From NCBI GenBank assembly GCA_018350325.1, contig JAEVLN010000012.1, forward strand, positions 2,501,991 through 2,565,990: 64,000 nt of DNA, written 5' to 3'. Of the stretch, positions 30,225 to 42,509 are shown in pieces. The position numbers and the translations under genes were made by a program. The DNA comes from Globodera rostochiensis (taxonomy: Eukaryota; Nematoda; Chromadorea; Rhabditida; Heteroderidae). Below the pieces are notes generated by a model. It was not told the DNA's origin, ran no database searches, and worked only from the letters and a program-made list of their open reading frames with translations. Numbering within the stretch: position 1 is the first letter of the stretch; each line of letters begins with the position of its first letter.

Positions 30225-33200
30225 TTAGAAGCCTTCGTCCCAGCCACTAAAAGAAAAGTCATTTCATAGATTTCTTCAGTTACTGATTTGGCCACCTGAA
30301 CTCATCGGGCGGAATGTCCTGATCGGGTGGGTAATTGTCAAAGTTGGACACGTCAGCCGGGTTGCTCACTTTCTGACAGGAAAAACAAAGGACGGGTGGT
30401 GGACGGTTCCAAGCTTCGAACTCACCGGAATGATAGGCGGTTTCAACGTTCGTGACCGAAGTCCGTCCCAGTCAAAACCCATAAACCACCTTTCAATTTC
30501 AAAATTATAAACTTGAAATTGTCTCAATACCGTTTACCGGTGTTTTCGAATGTCATTTACACCGCCCGAGCCGGAACCGAGTCGTTCTCCGGGATTGTCA
30601 CGGCACAACTTCTTCACTAAAGCTGTCGCTGTTTTACCAATACGTCGGTTTGGGATCTCCAGAACATCAATACCCTGCAAAGAAAATTTTATTTGAAAGG
30701 ATTTGACCATTCTCTCACCTTAAGTATCAATGTGTACGTCTTCATGGGATCCGATGCCTGGAAGGGGGGCCTGCCCAGCATCAGTTCACATATGTAGATG
30801 CCGAGTGCCCAGTAATCCGCCGCCTGGTCGTGGCCCTTGTTGAGGATGATCTCCGGTGACACGTATTCGGGCGTTCCGCAAAATGTCCACGTCTTCCGCC
30901 CCGACGCCAACTTTTTTGCGAATCCAAAGTCAACCAGCTTCAAGTATCCGCTCGTGGTCAGCAGACAGTTTTCCGGCTTTAGGTCCCGGTAGACGATGTT
31001 CCGCCTGTGCAAATGCTCTAACCCCTCCAGAACGCAAGCCACATAAAAGCGAGCCGTGTAGTCGTCGAAGTGCCCCCTATCGCGCAGTGTTGTCCATAGC
31101 TCACCGCCAAGACAAGCCTCCAACAGCATGTACACTGTAAATGAAAAAAAAAATTAAGCTTAAGTTTTGGAAGTTTTTTGGCAACGTCCAGCCCATCCAG
31201 TACTCCCCCTCCCCTTTAATTACCATATTTGGAATCCCGGAATGTTTTGTAGAGGCGTACAATCCAATCCGTCCGAGTCTCCAACATTATGTTACGTTCT
31301 GCGAAAATGTGCTCCTTAATTTTAAAGGATCAGCGAATTGTTCACTGCCCAAAACGTAAATCACAATTTTAACACGGATTTATCACTTAAGTACTTGTTG
31401 CCGGGTGTCCACAACGTGTTTCTTTTTTAGAGCCTTCAGAGCGAAACTGCGACTTTTATCGGCGTTGATGCAAACCTTTGGAGAAAATTGTTTTTTTTCA
31501 CAAAACCCACGGTTTTCTCACCAGTTCCACCCTCCCAAATCCGCCGACGCCCAATGTTGCGATGCGCTTCAATTGACGGAGCTGAATTTGCGCGAATTCG
31601 TCCTCCAGTTCCGGTATTTCCGTCTTTATCGGCGATACGCGCGCGTCCTTCTCGGTACGCGCGCTTCGCCGTTTTATGTCCTCGTCGCGGTAGGCACGTT
31701 GCTGCTTCAGCAGCGGTTCCAAGTCGCCGATAAGCTTCAGAAAGCTTTCCCGGTCGAGGGTCAGCACCTCCACGCCCGGAGCCAAGGCGATGACGTTGGC
31801 AGTACGTACCTCCTCCCCTGGCGAAAAATGCAATCAATTCAGTTACACTCTGATAATGAGCATTTGAGACTACGAAACGGATACAAAAAGAAAGCATCTA
31901 CAAACACCATGTTTTTAACGTATCCATCGTACCAAGCAGCGCTTTCTCGCCGAAGAATTCGCCCTGCTTCAAGACACGGACTTCGCGCGGCTCCAACTCC
32001 CCCTCGATGGACTGAGTGACGCGCACTTGACCGCTGTTGATAACAAAGAAAGTGTCGCCCTTCTCGCCCTCCCGAATGATGTAATGATCAGCAGCGTAAT
32101 AATCCTGGTCCATCACGTCAGCCATCTTCGACAGCCGATCCTCAGGCAGTCCGACGAAGATCTCCACCTTGTGCAGGAAGTTCATCAACTGCGCATGCCG
32201 TTCCATGCCCAACCGCATTGTGATCTATGAAGTTGTGTTGGAATTATCAGAATAGGCAAAATGTAAATTGCTTTCAACCATTTGGAACACAGATCGGTCC
32301 AGACAGAAGAGCACACAGTCGGTGATGGCCTGGATGGATGCTGTTCTGAAGAAGAATGATAAGGATAAGAACATTTCGGACGTGGGGGGGGGGGAAGGAT
32401 AATTCGCCACTCAAAATGTTCAGTCATCCCTTACCGTTCACAGTTGTAAAGAATCGCCAGCTCTCCCATCGCAACGCCAGGGTTCATCACCTGCAAATAT
32501 GACGAGATGCATCCACCCCAAAAACACTTTCAGTTTATCCCGTACCCCCAGAGATTGGCCCTCTCGGGACACTTGCAATTGGCCCTCGGCGATTACGTAG
32601 AGCCGATCGCCCGGCTCACCCTCCTGGATCACCCATTGGCCGGCGCGCGCACGCATTTCGAACATACATTCGACTAACTGATCAGGGATTTATAGATAAA
32701 GATTAACAAATCGGCAAAAAGCTTCCCGAACGTACCTCGATGATCTGCTCTTTGGCCAACTGTCGTAGAAAATCGTTCTTTTGGACCGCGTCTCGGATGA
32801 GCTGCTTGCAACTGAAATTTAAATTTTGTTCGATTAAGTGGATGTGTTGCAGTTCCAAGACCCGGCCGATTTGGAGTGATGCTGCAACGTCGCCTTGTGC
32901 TGGTCCAACTTCGTCGGCTCAGCGGACACCGCCATTTTCTTAGCACGCACTTCGGGAACGACTTGCCCAACTTCTGGTAACAACGCAGCCTTCTGACGAA
33001 AAACGGATTGCCACACAAATTACAGCTCCAATGCCCCAAGGACAAACCCAGAAAAAAAATTCGGGGGGGGGGGGGGGGGGGGGGAAGAAAACCCTGGGTA
33101 CGCCACATTGTCCACAACCTGCTTCATCTCCGTGTGCAAGTCATCTGACCGTTTCTGACCGCCCAAAGTGGCGGCACTTTCTGCCTTTAAATTTGAAGTT

Positions 33201-36200
33201 TTATTATATTAATGCAAGAAAAACTGTCTCACCTTCTGATTAAGCACTGAACGCAATTTGTCGCACTCCGACGACAGCGTCTTCACCTCAACTTCCAGCT
33301 CCCCGATGCGTTTCTGATGCGCGTCCAACTCCTTTTGGTTCTGCCGCAACAGTCGGTCCTGCTTCTCCAATTCGCCTTCCATCTGCGAAAACGGCGAATA
33401 ACAATAAGTTTTGGCCCAAATTTTGTGTTACACGAGGGACAAGCTTCTGCAGTTCTTGCGCATCGTACGTCCGCGAGCCAATTTGCACCTGAAAATGCAT
33501 CGAATTTTACAAATTCCCCTAAAAATCGTACAAAACTATTCAAAATCAAGCAGTTCATTCATCCAACTTACTGTTGAGAATGGGTATTTTATGATGCTTT
33601 TGAGCATTTCAGCGCCTCCTTTCAACGGACTGACGAATTTAACACATACAAATGATTTATGTCTGAGGAAAGTGAAGGAACTGAATAAATGAAGGCAAGA
33701 TAATTAACATTATTAGGTAACAATTGTTGAAGAATTGGACAAATAAATTTAATAAACCTCAGAAGAGCAAAAAGTCATAAAACTCACTAAAAATTGATGA
33801 GAGATTTTGTGCATCAATAAACAAACAAATGCAATTTCTCGGACAGAAAAAAATAGGGGACATGGAAATGTGCCAAGAATGTACCAAAGAATTACATACA
33901 TATCAAGGGCGGAGCCAGGAATTTTTTTCGGGGGAGGGGGGGGGGCTGGGCCCACGCCCCCCCCCCTGGCTCCGCCCATGATACATATACATATCGTGTA
34001 TGAATGAACAAATGTAATTCACACAAAACGGAAATGAGAGGCTGAAATTTGGGGGGTCCATTGGGGGGGGGGTCTATTGAGGGAGGGGGGGGGGGGTGTT
34101 CTGTTTGTACTCTCTTCCCTTTTCCCCCCCCCCCCCAACGAACGAACGAGTGCACTTTTCCCGCTGATGGGAAAGAGGCCAAACAAATAAAACAAAATCG
34201 ATTCGAGACGGCGAGTGAAATTCGAGAATCATAATAAATTCATTGTAATGAAATAAGAAGTATTTGTGTTTTATTAACGAACAGGGGGAGAGAAAAAGGG
34301 AAGGAGGCGGCCAACAAATTGTCGGAGAATGGAAAACATTTTGTTTTTTTCTTTCCACCTGATTTGTGTCGTCGGCTGTCCATATGCTACCGGACAAAAT
34401 AATTTTTAACGAATGACTGAAAATTGGGCGGCGTTCTTTTTACTTTCAATGGGAGGGGGGGGGGGGGGGGGGAATTTATTGAATGGAATTTAAATTTAGA
34501 AGAATTTCGAGGGATTCGAATGCGCTCTGAGAGAAATTCCGGGAGATTCCCGTTAATTGCGATTCTAAAAGAAGTAATCGTCTCAAGTGGGTGGCCGACC
34601 CCCCTAAAGTGTTTTGTCATTAAGCGCTAACAAACACAGTAATTAAGGTTGTCTGTTGTCTTTCCATTGTTACAGTGTCAATTGTGGTGGAACAATTCTT
34701 GCATTAAAAGAAGAAAATGTCAAAAAACAATTAAATTTGTCTGTCTACGGCGCCAGACTCTGAAAGAGTGATCGGAAGGGACCATTCTTAAAAGACCCAC
34801 CAACCCTTTCGGTGGTCGGTCCTCTTCGAATTCACCTGTTGCTGTTGTTTTCGTTTGAACATTGAACTCGTCGAATGTGTCGGTGTGGGCAAAATTTGGG
34901 GAGGTTGGGACACCGGCGGGAATTGAGGTGAGGAAGAGAACATTCACTGGCCAGAAACAGCTCAAAAAATGTGAGACGGACTTTGACAGTGTTACGCATT
35001 TGTAATTAACTCTGATTTTTGTTGGAAAGGGCAAAAGAAAAGTTCGGCTACACAAACAAACGCTGTTCAACAGCGCCTCAAGGGGTCTTTGGAGTGAAAG
35101 TGATTGAACGATTAGTTCGGTCAGCAAAAAGAAGATGGATGAATTTGAGGGCGGGCAGACGGGCGGAGAGAGAATGGCCGGGCTGAAATGGATGACGGAC
35201 GAGTCAGCCCCAAGCAAAGACAGACAGAACATCAGCTGCTGCTGCTGCCGCTGTCGAACGTGGCAAGAAATCAGTCCATTTTGCAAAAACTCCACGCAAT
35301 GACAATTAATTGACAAATGACAGTTCGGGGGGGGGGGGGGGGGGGACAAGTGACAGTCGATTTTATTTGCTTTGATAGGCATGGAGGTCTGTCTCAATCA
35401 CACCAAAGAAATTACCATATTTTATTCATCCCTAAAATGCCATTCTCGCCCATAATAATCCAGCTGTGACTAAGCCTACCAATTCTCTCGGCTATACTCA
35501 CCGTGAGCATGGGCGTTAATTTGGTCGCTTGTTATCCTCGGGAACTTTGCTTCGGGAGCGACTGTCCCGCATGGAACGCCAGAGGCGACAAAAAATAATA
35601 ATTTTCCTCAACGCCTTTCCCCCGGGGCAACACTTTTCCCCGTCCCTTCAGACAAATCCGTTGCAATTTATTGGAGGGTAAAAGTTTAGTAAATTTCACA
35701 CGCGAGACAATTCCTGCAAATGCTTAAGGCATTTCTGTTGGGTAAATGTATAAAATATAATATAGAGCCAATGGAATTGTGGGGGGCCAAACGGCGCGGG
35801 TAAGCGCCGTAAAAGGCAAGAATAATTGAGCCTTCTGTTTATTAGATAGGTAAATGATTTGTATTTGCGTTTCGTTGGGGTGGGGCCAACGGATGGGAAG
35901 GGGGGGGAGTCTTTTTGAGGGGGGGGGGCTTTTTGGGGGTGAGGGGGGGGACTTTTTGAGGGGGGGGGACTTTGGGGGGGGGCAGAATTTTAAAATCCAA
36001 TGGAAAGAAAATAAAATTTCAGTGAAAGAATGGAGGCAAAATGCAACGAAGCGAGTTCATGGGGCAATGTTTTTGTTGTGTGCTGTCTGTTCCTTTTCCC
36101 CGCCCTCCAATTTTGCACATTGTGTCGCTCATCCATTCCCCCCCCCCTCCCCCTGCGGGGACGTGGGGAACGGGGGGGGGGGCGTATTCTCTGCAAAATG

Positions 36201-37399
36201 CAATTCCAATGTGAAACCCAACGCGAAGAAAACAAAAAGGGTGGTTTGGTAGTGTGCAGGGGGGGGGGGGGGGGGGGGAAGTGATGTGTGTGGCGGGAGT
36301 GGGGGCCGGGAGGGGGGGGGGAATGTTCAGTGAGGGGCTTTTTGCACGGGGGGGGGGCTGTTGTGGAAGAATTGCAGCGCTGACTGACGAGCAAATGGAG
36401 CCAAGAAGGATAGACACACAACAGCAGATAAGAGAGGGAATGTGCAAAATACGGAGAAAGGGGGGGGGGGAGGGGGGAAGGTCAGAAGGTAAATAGCGCC
36501 GGGGGGGGGAGAGAGAAGAATGAATGGCTGAAGAATTAAGCATCGCCTCAAGCAGCAAATGTGTCGCTTTTTGCGTGTACACAATTACATTTATGGCCAT
36601 TGGATAAACGACGTAAAACACTCGAAACACCCAAAAATCCATCGGAATGTTTCATTTCTTAGCTCAATGCCTAAATCCAACCCTTAAAGGGAATAAAGGG
36701 GGGGGGGGGAAGGAATGGCACTTTCCATCATTTTGTTTTGAGCGTAAAAAACCGGCACACAATTTGCTTCGCTGTGGGCGTGGGAGTAACAACAGCAGCA
36801 AAAGTGAATGGAATTTGTCGGAGCAATTTAAATGCGTAAATAAATGGCGGGGACAAATTGAATTTTTGGACAATTCGTTGTTTGTTAAATATGCAAGCAA
36901 ACGCTTGGGGGGATGGGGGGGGGGAGTTGATTGGGCATTGTGAAATTCAATTTAACAAAGAGCTGATAAACCCTTCGGGGGAAAAGTTGAGGGGGTGCAA
37001 AAAGACAGAATTGGCGGGGGGGGGGGCACAAATGACTCTCTTTGTTTGGCATAAAATTGAATCTTCTAATGATTTATAATGGACTTTAAGAAGGAATTCA
37101 ACCCAAAAAATGGGCTCATTTTGGTGGGTAAAAAGGCGGCGCGAGAATTTTAAAGCCATTTAAGGCAAATACAAAACGAATTCGCCCCTTTTAAAGAGGA
37201 AAATCATTCGCAAAAAAGGAATTGTAAACTCACGATGATTTCGGACGGTTTGCGAAGTTTGTCGAAGAACCTTCGAAAACTGAAAATGCAAAAGCTAAAA
37301 CTCGACGAAAATTTCCGGTCCAAGGCTTATTCAGGAGATTAACCATTCACTCCGTTTTGTTCTCCCATCCATCCTCAAAACCAAACCTGCCACATCCAT
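30225..37399 (-). CDS. egl-4: cGMP-dependent protein kinase (EGL-4/PKG type)
   Basis: Serine/threonine kinase activated by cGMP; in nematodes EGL-4 governs sensory behaviour, body size and foraging state. Tentative first exon 37399-37330 ([12 protein letters not shown]), then 37234-37279 ([15 protein letters not shown]), then a 3.7 kb intron. Next come [19 protein letters not shown] and a leucine-zipper-like coiled coil (33240-33380). An autoinhibitory pseudosubstrate-like site, [12 protein letters not shown], lies near 32910-32945. Two cyclic-nucleotide-binding domains follow ([27 protein letters not shown]). Kinase: [11 protein letters not shown] (31520-31555), [22 protein letters not shown] (30965-30998), [38 protein letters not shown]. 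The AGC C-terminal tail ends GWDEGF, stop at 30225. Every catalytic motif is intact. The first two exons are inferred from splice signals and frame only. Confidence 0.9.
33517..37233. other. Large first-intron region of the cGMP kinase gene, rich in G-runs
   Basis: About 3.7 kb between the exon starting VQIGSRTYD and the upstream exon at 37234. It holds many plus-strand G-runs (for example 34451-34470, 35327-35345, 36259-36278), an inverted-repeat element at 33907-33977, and CT/GA-rich blocks. Open frames (such as minus 34720-35397) show no domain and contain homopolymer peptides. It may carry alternative promoters or first exons for the kinase, as in other animals, but none could be proved. 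Confidence 0.55.
33907..33977. mobile_element. 71-bp element with 13-bp perfect terminal inverted repeats
   Basis: The ends are GGGCGGAGCCAGG (33907-33919) and CCTGGCTCCGCCC (33965-33977). Inside the left arm is aatttttttcggggg and then a G-run; on the right is a C-run. Half-copies occur at 11880-11922, and related words at 23140-23190, 22008-22050 and 33050-33110. This is the structure of a very short MITE or a folded-back element end. The flanks were not long enough for me to show a target-site duplication. Confidence 0.65.
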
Positions 37400-37430
37400 T
37401 AACTCCAAAATCTGATCAGATTTTGATTAT

Positions 37431-37903
37431 CTTTTCGGCATGTCCCCAACCCCAACCCTTCCCGTCTACGGCATGTACCCAACCCCAACCCTTCCCGTCT
37501 TCGGCATGTCCCCAACCCTCCCCATCTACGGCATGTACCCAACCCCAACCCTCCCCGTCTTCGGCATGTCCCCAACCCTCCCCATCTACGGCATGTACCC
37601 AACCCCAACCTTCCCCGTCTTCGGCATGTCCCCAACCCTCCCCATCTACGGCATGTACCCAACCCCAACCCTCCCCGTCTTCGGCATGTCCCAACCCTCC
37701 CCTTTTCGGCATGTCCCCAACCCTCCCCGTCTTCGGCATGTCCCCAACCCCAACCCTTCCCGTCTTCGGCATGTCCCAACCCTCCCCGTTTTCGGCATGT
37801 CCCCAACCCTCCCCGTCTTCGGCATGTCCCCAACCCCAACCCTTCCCGTCTTCGGCATGTCCCAACCCTCCCCGTTTTCGGCATGTCCCCAACCCCAACC
37901 ATC
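37431..37903. repeat. Compound tandem repeat of 33- and 27-base units
   Basis: Units such as cccaaccccaaccc + ttcccgtcttcggcatgtc (33 bases) alternate with shorter 27-base units ending atctacggcatgta, giving a 60-base higher-order period at 37500-37680, then becoming irregular. Both unit sizes are multiples of three, so all frames stay open over long stretches. The array lies just beyond an in-frame stop (37905) of a possible upstream exon and just upstream of the tentative first exon of the cGMP kinase. I do not call the resulting frames genes. Confidence 0.9.
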
Positions 37904-37904
37904 C

Positions 37905-38175
37905 CTACCCCGTGCCGCCCTCCTTTTGGCGTCCGGCCGAATGGCTTTGCCCGCTGTTCTGCACATGCAGTTGTGAGGAGGAGGACATGGACTCGTTTTG
38001 TTCCTGTGCTGTGCTGACCGCGAGTTTGCCAATTTTCACCGCCGCCACTTCGTCCTGAGGAGGAAAAAGGTGTCATTTATTTGGCCAAAACGCAATTAAA
38101 ATCAATCAATTAACTCGCCTCGAGGGAGTTGTGAAGACGTTTGGCAGCCAACTTGGTCAATCGGTTGGGAGACCC
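37905..38175 (-). other. Two unassigned exon-like segments
   Basis: Minus-strand open pieces at about 38117-38175 (NRLTKLAAKRLHNSLE) and 37905-38056 (DEVAAVKIGKLAVSTAQEQN, then a Ser/Gln-rich tail). The second starts after a good acceptor (tttttcctcctcag) and ends either at a stop (37905) or at a donor (gtaggg) a few bases before it. They could be the C-terminal exons of CCM2 in an alternative isoform, or upstream exons of the cGMP kinase. I cannot choose between these. Confidence 0.35.
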
Positions 38176-38398
38176 TCCGGGGGTTGGCCAAGGCAATCGG
38201 ACAGAAAAGATTTATTTGACCGTTGGCGAAACGATTACTTGTGAAAATATCAAATAAAAAATACTGAGACCTTTGAAAACGACAAAAAATTATTTTGTTC
38301 GGACTGTCAGAAAGCGGTAAAATTTATTGGAAAATGACAAAAGTTTTGAATGAATTAGTCGGGGGGGGGGGGAAGTCTTTGGGAAGGGTCAGGAGGAA

Positions 38399-41300
38399 TT
38401 CGGTCGCTGAAATTCGTTTGGCAAAGCTTTGGGAGACGGACGGAGCAGCGGCGCTGACGGCAATGAACTAAAAAGTCAGCTGATTTTGTTTTTTTCTGAG
38501 CGTTTCCAATGTCGATGACCTGGCCGTGCTTTTGGAGCTGTTCACCTCCTCCCCCAAACTCATTTCGGCCGTCAAAAGCGGCGAGGCCGCCATCGCCGCC
38601 GCGTTCTCCACGACGCCGTTGGCACGCAGAAAATCCGTCAGCGCCTCCAACTCCGACGGATCGCCGCGCAACAGCGTGCGCATTCCTGGGGAAGGTTTTG
38701 GGCTTTTTGGGGATTGGACATGAACATGGAGAAAAAGTCAAAATTTGGTACATTCTTCAAATTTAAGGACGCTTTTAGCGAAAAGAATGTGAAATGATAT
38801 TTGGGGCCATTCCCGAAAAACGACCCCCCCCCCCCCGGAGGCGGTAAATGGTAAGTAAATGGGGAGGGGCTTGGATTGGATTACCAGCAGTTGAGATGGT
38901 CGTTAACGAGTAAATGGAGGGGATTTGCTGACCCAATTTTGGTTGGTCCTTCCCCAAAATTAAATTTACTCTAAAAGCTCTTAGGAATTTTCGTTTGTTA
39001 ATTTGCCAAAGGCATTTTTAGTGTCTAATAAGCCAACAATTACGTGCGAGAAGATGTCGCCTCTCCGGGCCGTACAGCTCCAACAACTTTTGCGCGAACT
39101 CCAAAATGGGCATTTCGCGCGCGCGCCAGCGGCGCATTAAAATGGCGAATTTGTTCAACTCATCGTGGGACAGACAGGCAGAAAGCTACGGGAAAATTTG
39201 GAAATTTTACTCAAAAACTTTAAAATCGATAAACAAAAAAGTCAAAGAATGATGGGGAAGATGGTAGCGGAAAGAGCTGAAGTACTTACTACAACAGCAG
39301 CAGGTGAATGGGGGGGGCTTCTTTGCCCCCCCCCCGGGGGGACACGGTGAATGAATGGTCGGAGTCATTTGAGGATGAACAAACAAACAGACAAAGCTCG
39401 AGGAGGAGCAAATCCTCCTTTTTGGCCTGTGGATTTTTGTTTCCGATTTTTGTTACGGATGGGCCAAAAAGTGTCTATTTGCGCGTCCGGAGTGAATGCG
39501 CGTGAAAAAGGATTTGCATAAATTGGGAGTCCCCCCCCCCCCGGGGGGTTTATCATTTATTCGATCCACTCTTTCCACAGGTTCTAACACAAAATGAGTT
39601 CCACAATTAATGGGGTTTGAGTGATTATGTCTGGATGAAGAAAGGACCGAATTTTGGGCATTGAAAGTGAAAAGCCCCTGAGGGGAGGGAGGACGTGGTA
39701 CGCTCGTGCCGAGAAGGCTATGTCTAATCCAAAGGCCGTCTGCTGCCAATATTCCCCGGGGGAATTTGGGTCCGGAGGGCGTGGAAAACGAAGCGGCGGC
39801 CACTTTTAATCTCCGCCGCCAAATGCGCGCGTTGGCACACATGTCCAATGGGCCATTCCACAGCCCCCCCCCCAGGGGTAGTCAGTATCCATTTCACTTT
39901 CACTTCCCCGAGGCAGTGTTCTCCACTAATCCCTCAGACGAGAGAAATGGATGAAGAAGCTCCACTTCCCCCGAGGCGACGAGATAACTGTGCGGACTTT
40001 TGGAAAGGGAAACGTGCAAATTAGCTGCGATTTGGGAGCGGAGGAAGTCAGTCACAGTGGTGGACAACGGCAATTAGTGATAGAAGGCACTGAATGGCCC
40101 AAAACCAAACAAATGCCTCGAGTTGGAAAATTCGAACAAATTGAAACAACAAAATGCCAAAAAGGACGCATTTATTCACTGTCGCTTTTAAAAAGAAATG
40201 GACCCACCATTGTCAGATACTCGTTTATCAACTCCACCACTTGTTTTGTGGAATTGGATGAAGTTGAAGTCGAATTGGCATTGTCGACAGACGCGAGAAG
40301 CCGTTGATGGGATGCCCTGGGGGAAAGCGGCGAAAACACGGAAATTGAATCGATCACTCGGCGGGGGGGGGGGAATCACTAACGGCTGATTGTTGTGGTT
40401 GGAAGGCGAGGGGAAGGGCGAGGGGGGCAGCGAACAGAGAGAGGACGAAGTGGCGGAGGAGGGGGCGGCAGGGACAAACTTTGCTAAAAGAAAGAAAGGT
40501 AAAGTGATGTCGTCGATGGGTGGGGGGGGGGTGGGTGTTAAATGAGCAAAAGAAAGAATAACGTGATCATTATTTGGAGAAAGTGCAGCCCCAGAGGGAT
40601 GGATGGGGCTAATCGATTAGCAAAATGTAATTAAATGAATGTGATGCCAAAATAGGATGTAATGAGAGGGAAAGAGCACAGAGGTGCTGCCTCGGGGGAG
40701 GGCTCTGAAAGGAGAGGAAATGAAAGAATGTCACGTTAAATGCCTTGGCATTTTGTTGTATTACGTAGTGCAGTTCCTTTTAAAAATTGACCAGAAATGT
40801 CCCCTTGGGGGCAGTCCTTCGTGTCCCTGTCGGCTTCGTCTTCTTCAAGCGTTGACAATGCCTCTCGGTAGACGAACTGGAAACAGACGGCCAAGTGTTG
40901 GCAGATTTCGTCGGCTATTTCCTAATTTGTCGCAACTTTTATTTTGCGAATTAATTTTTGTTGATTCAATTCATTTGCCTCCGTCGGCGTGAAAAGAATG
41001 ATCAAATCGAACAGATCGGGCTTTCCCTCCTCCACGTCCCCAACTTTCAGTGCCAAAATGTTTTGCGGCGCTTCACGAACAAATCCGACCTTATCAAACG
41101 CGCAATTCAATAAAAAATGTGCAAAAAATCACACCGAAGAAAGTTGGTGGAGAGGAATGAGCGCCAGCAAATTGTTGCCCTCCGGCGCTTCACTCACTCT
41201 CAGCACGTCGCAGTCGCACTCCAAAAGTGCCATTTCCCCGTCGTCCAATGGAAAAGTGCCGTCTCTCTGAACAAATTTACCCTCTTTTTAGGCTACACAA

Positions 41301-41460
41301 AAGCGCCTCCATTTTTGTTTTGTTTTTTTGCCTTGGCCCTGTCCAAAACTTTGAGCAAATCGGTGCGTCCGCTCGGGTCAATGTGCGCGCCGTTGACCGC
41401 CTCCACCAGCCCGCCCAAACGGAGTGTCCAACGGCGCTGTTCTGGGGCCACTTCCGCCAT
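38399..41460 (-). CDS. CCM2: CCM2 (malcavernin) homologue: PTB domain plus harmonin-homology domain
   Basis: CCM2 is a scaffold linking CCM1/KRIT1 and CCM3 to MEKK3 signalling. The start at 41460 gives MAEVAPEQRRWTLRLGGLVE; then HIDPSGRTDLLKVLDRAKAK corresponds to human [20 protein letters not shown]. The PTB continues with LALIPLHQLSSVGFVREAPQ, then LFDLIILFTPTE and EIADEICQHLAVCFQFVYRE (40825-40921), all aligning without gaps to human CCM2. The join between the last two uses a GC-AG intron (40922-40978). A linker exon has KQVVELINEYLTM (about 40217-40360). The C-terminal harmonin-homology domain reads LSHDELNKFAILMRRWRA and ILEFAQKLLELYGPERRHLL (39050-39180), then LLRGDPSELEALTDFLRANG (38610-38690). 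The most likely end is at 38399 after a Ser/Pro-rich tail. The protein seems to lack the basic N-terminus of the vertebrate form. Confidence 0.85.
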
Positions 41461-42509
41461 TTTTGCGAGCGGAAACCAAAAGGAATTTAATTATAATGGA
41501 CAAAAAAGCGGGAAACGGAAGGACTAATTGAAAGGCGGCCGCCAAAAGGGAAAGAATGGACTAAAACATAAGGGGGGGGGGGTCCTTTTTGAGGTGTTTT
41601 GGAAGACGAAGAAGGCACCAAAATGAAGTCGGATAATGTGAGGAGTCAAATGAAGAAAATTGTACAGAAAAAGACGTTTATTTCATTTAATGACAAGACA
41701 CGGCCAAACGTGCCGTGCCGGTGATGGCTTTTTTTTTGTGCAGAAATTGGACGATAATCGATGGACGAACGATTCAAAATTCGAGTAAATGCGTAATATT
41801 TAAAGAGCACTTTTGGACAGGCCGCCGATGGGAGGGGGGGGGGGGGGGTTCTATACTATACATTGACTGGGTTACCAATTTGGTCCCTTGGGGTACGCGA
41901 ATCGATCGCCTCTGCCCCCCGAGGCACGCACATTTTCTTGAGGGTCCCTTAACCCATCCAAAAACGCATTTATCATTAAGCTTTGCTGGCGATGGTTTTT
42001 ATTGTTAACGCCTCTGAGAAAAAGGAAAGGTTCGGCATAGAAGGCCAAATGGAAATGGCCGCCGGCTGATGTTTAGAAGCCTTAATGAGAGAGTAATTTG
42101 ATTATTTGACAAGGAAATTTAACATATTTTTAAAAGATTTATGAAAAGAAATTTGGAATGGTCGACGGAAAGAGGCGCCCGCGAGAAAATTGCGCGTCAT
42201 TGCCATTGAATCCCCCAAAACAGCCGCCGCCCCAACCTTTTAACTTTCCGCCTCCTGACTTCGCCCTTCGCCGCAGCGAGTGGGGACTTTCCCGCAAACT
42301 CCCAACAATCCCCCCAAAATCAAGAAGACTCACCCCCCCCCCCCCTCCCCCCCGTTCCTTTGCTGTGTTCCGTCGAATGTGTCACCCCCCCCTCTTAACA
42401 CCACAAATATCACTTTTTCCTCCACTAACCGGACCACTAATAAGCAACATTTCACTCATCTGCAACTCATCCATTCATTCATTCGTTCCCCTTTCTGCTG
42501 GAAGAGGGT

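Noticed and set aside
34720..35397. 225-codon minus-strand frame in the kinase intron
   Set aside because: No domain, a homopolymer start (polyproline from a G-run) and no supporting splice pattern.
37399..38076. Overlapping long frames on both strands in the 33/27-base repeat
   Set aside because: They follow from repeat units without stops and with lengths divisible by three; transcript evidence would be needed to call a gene.
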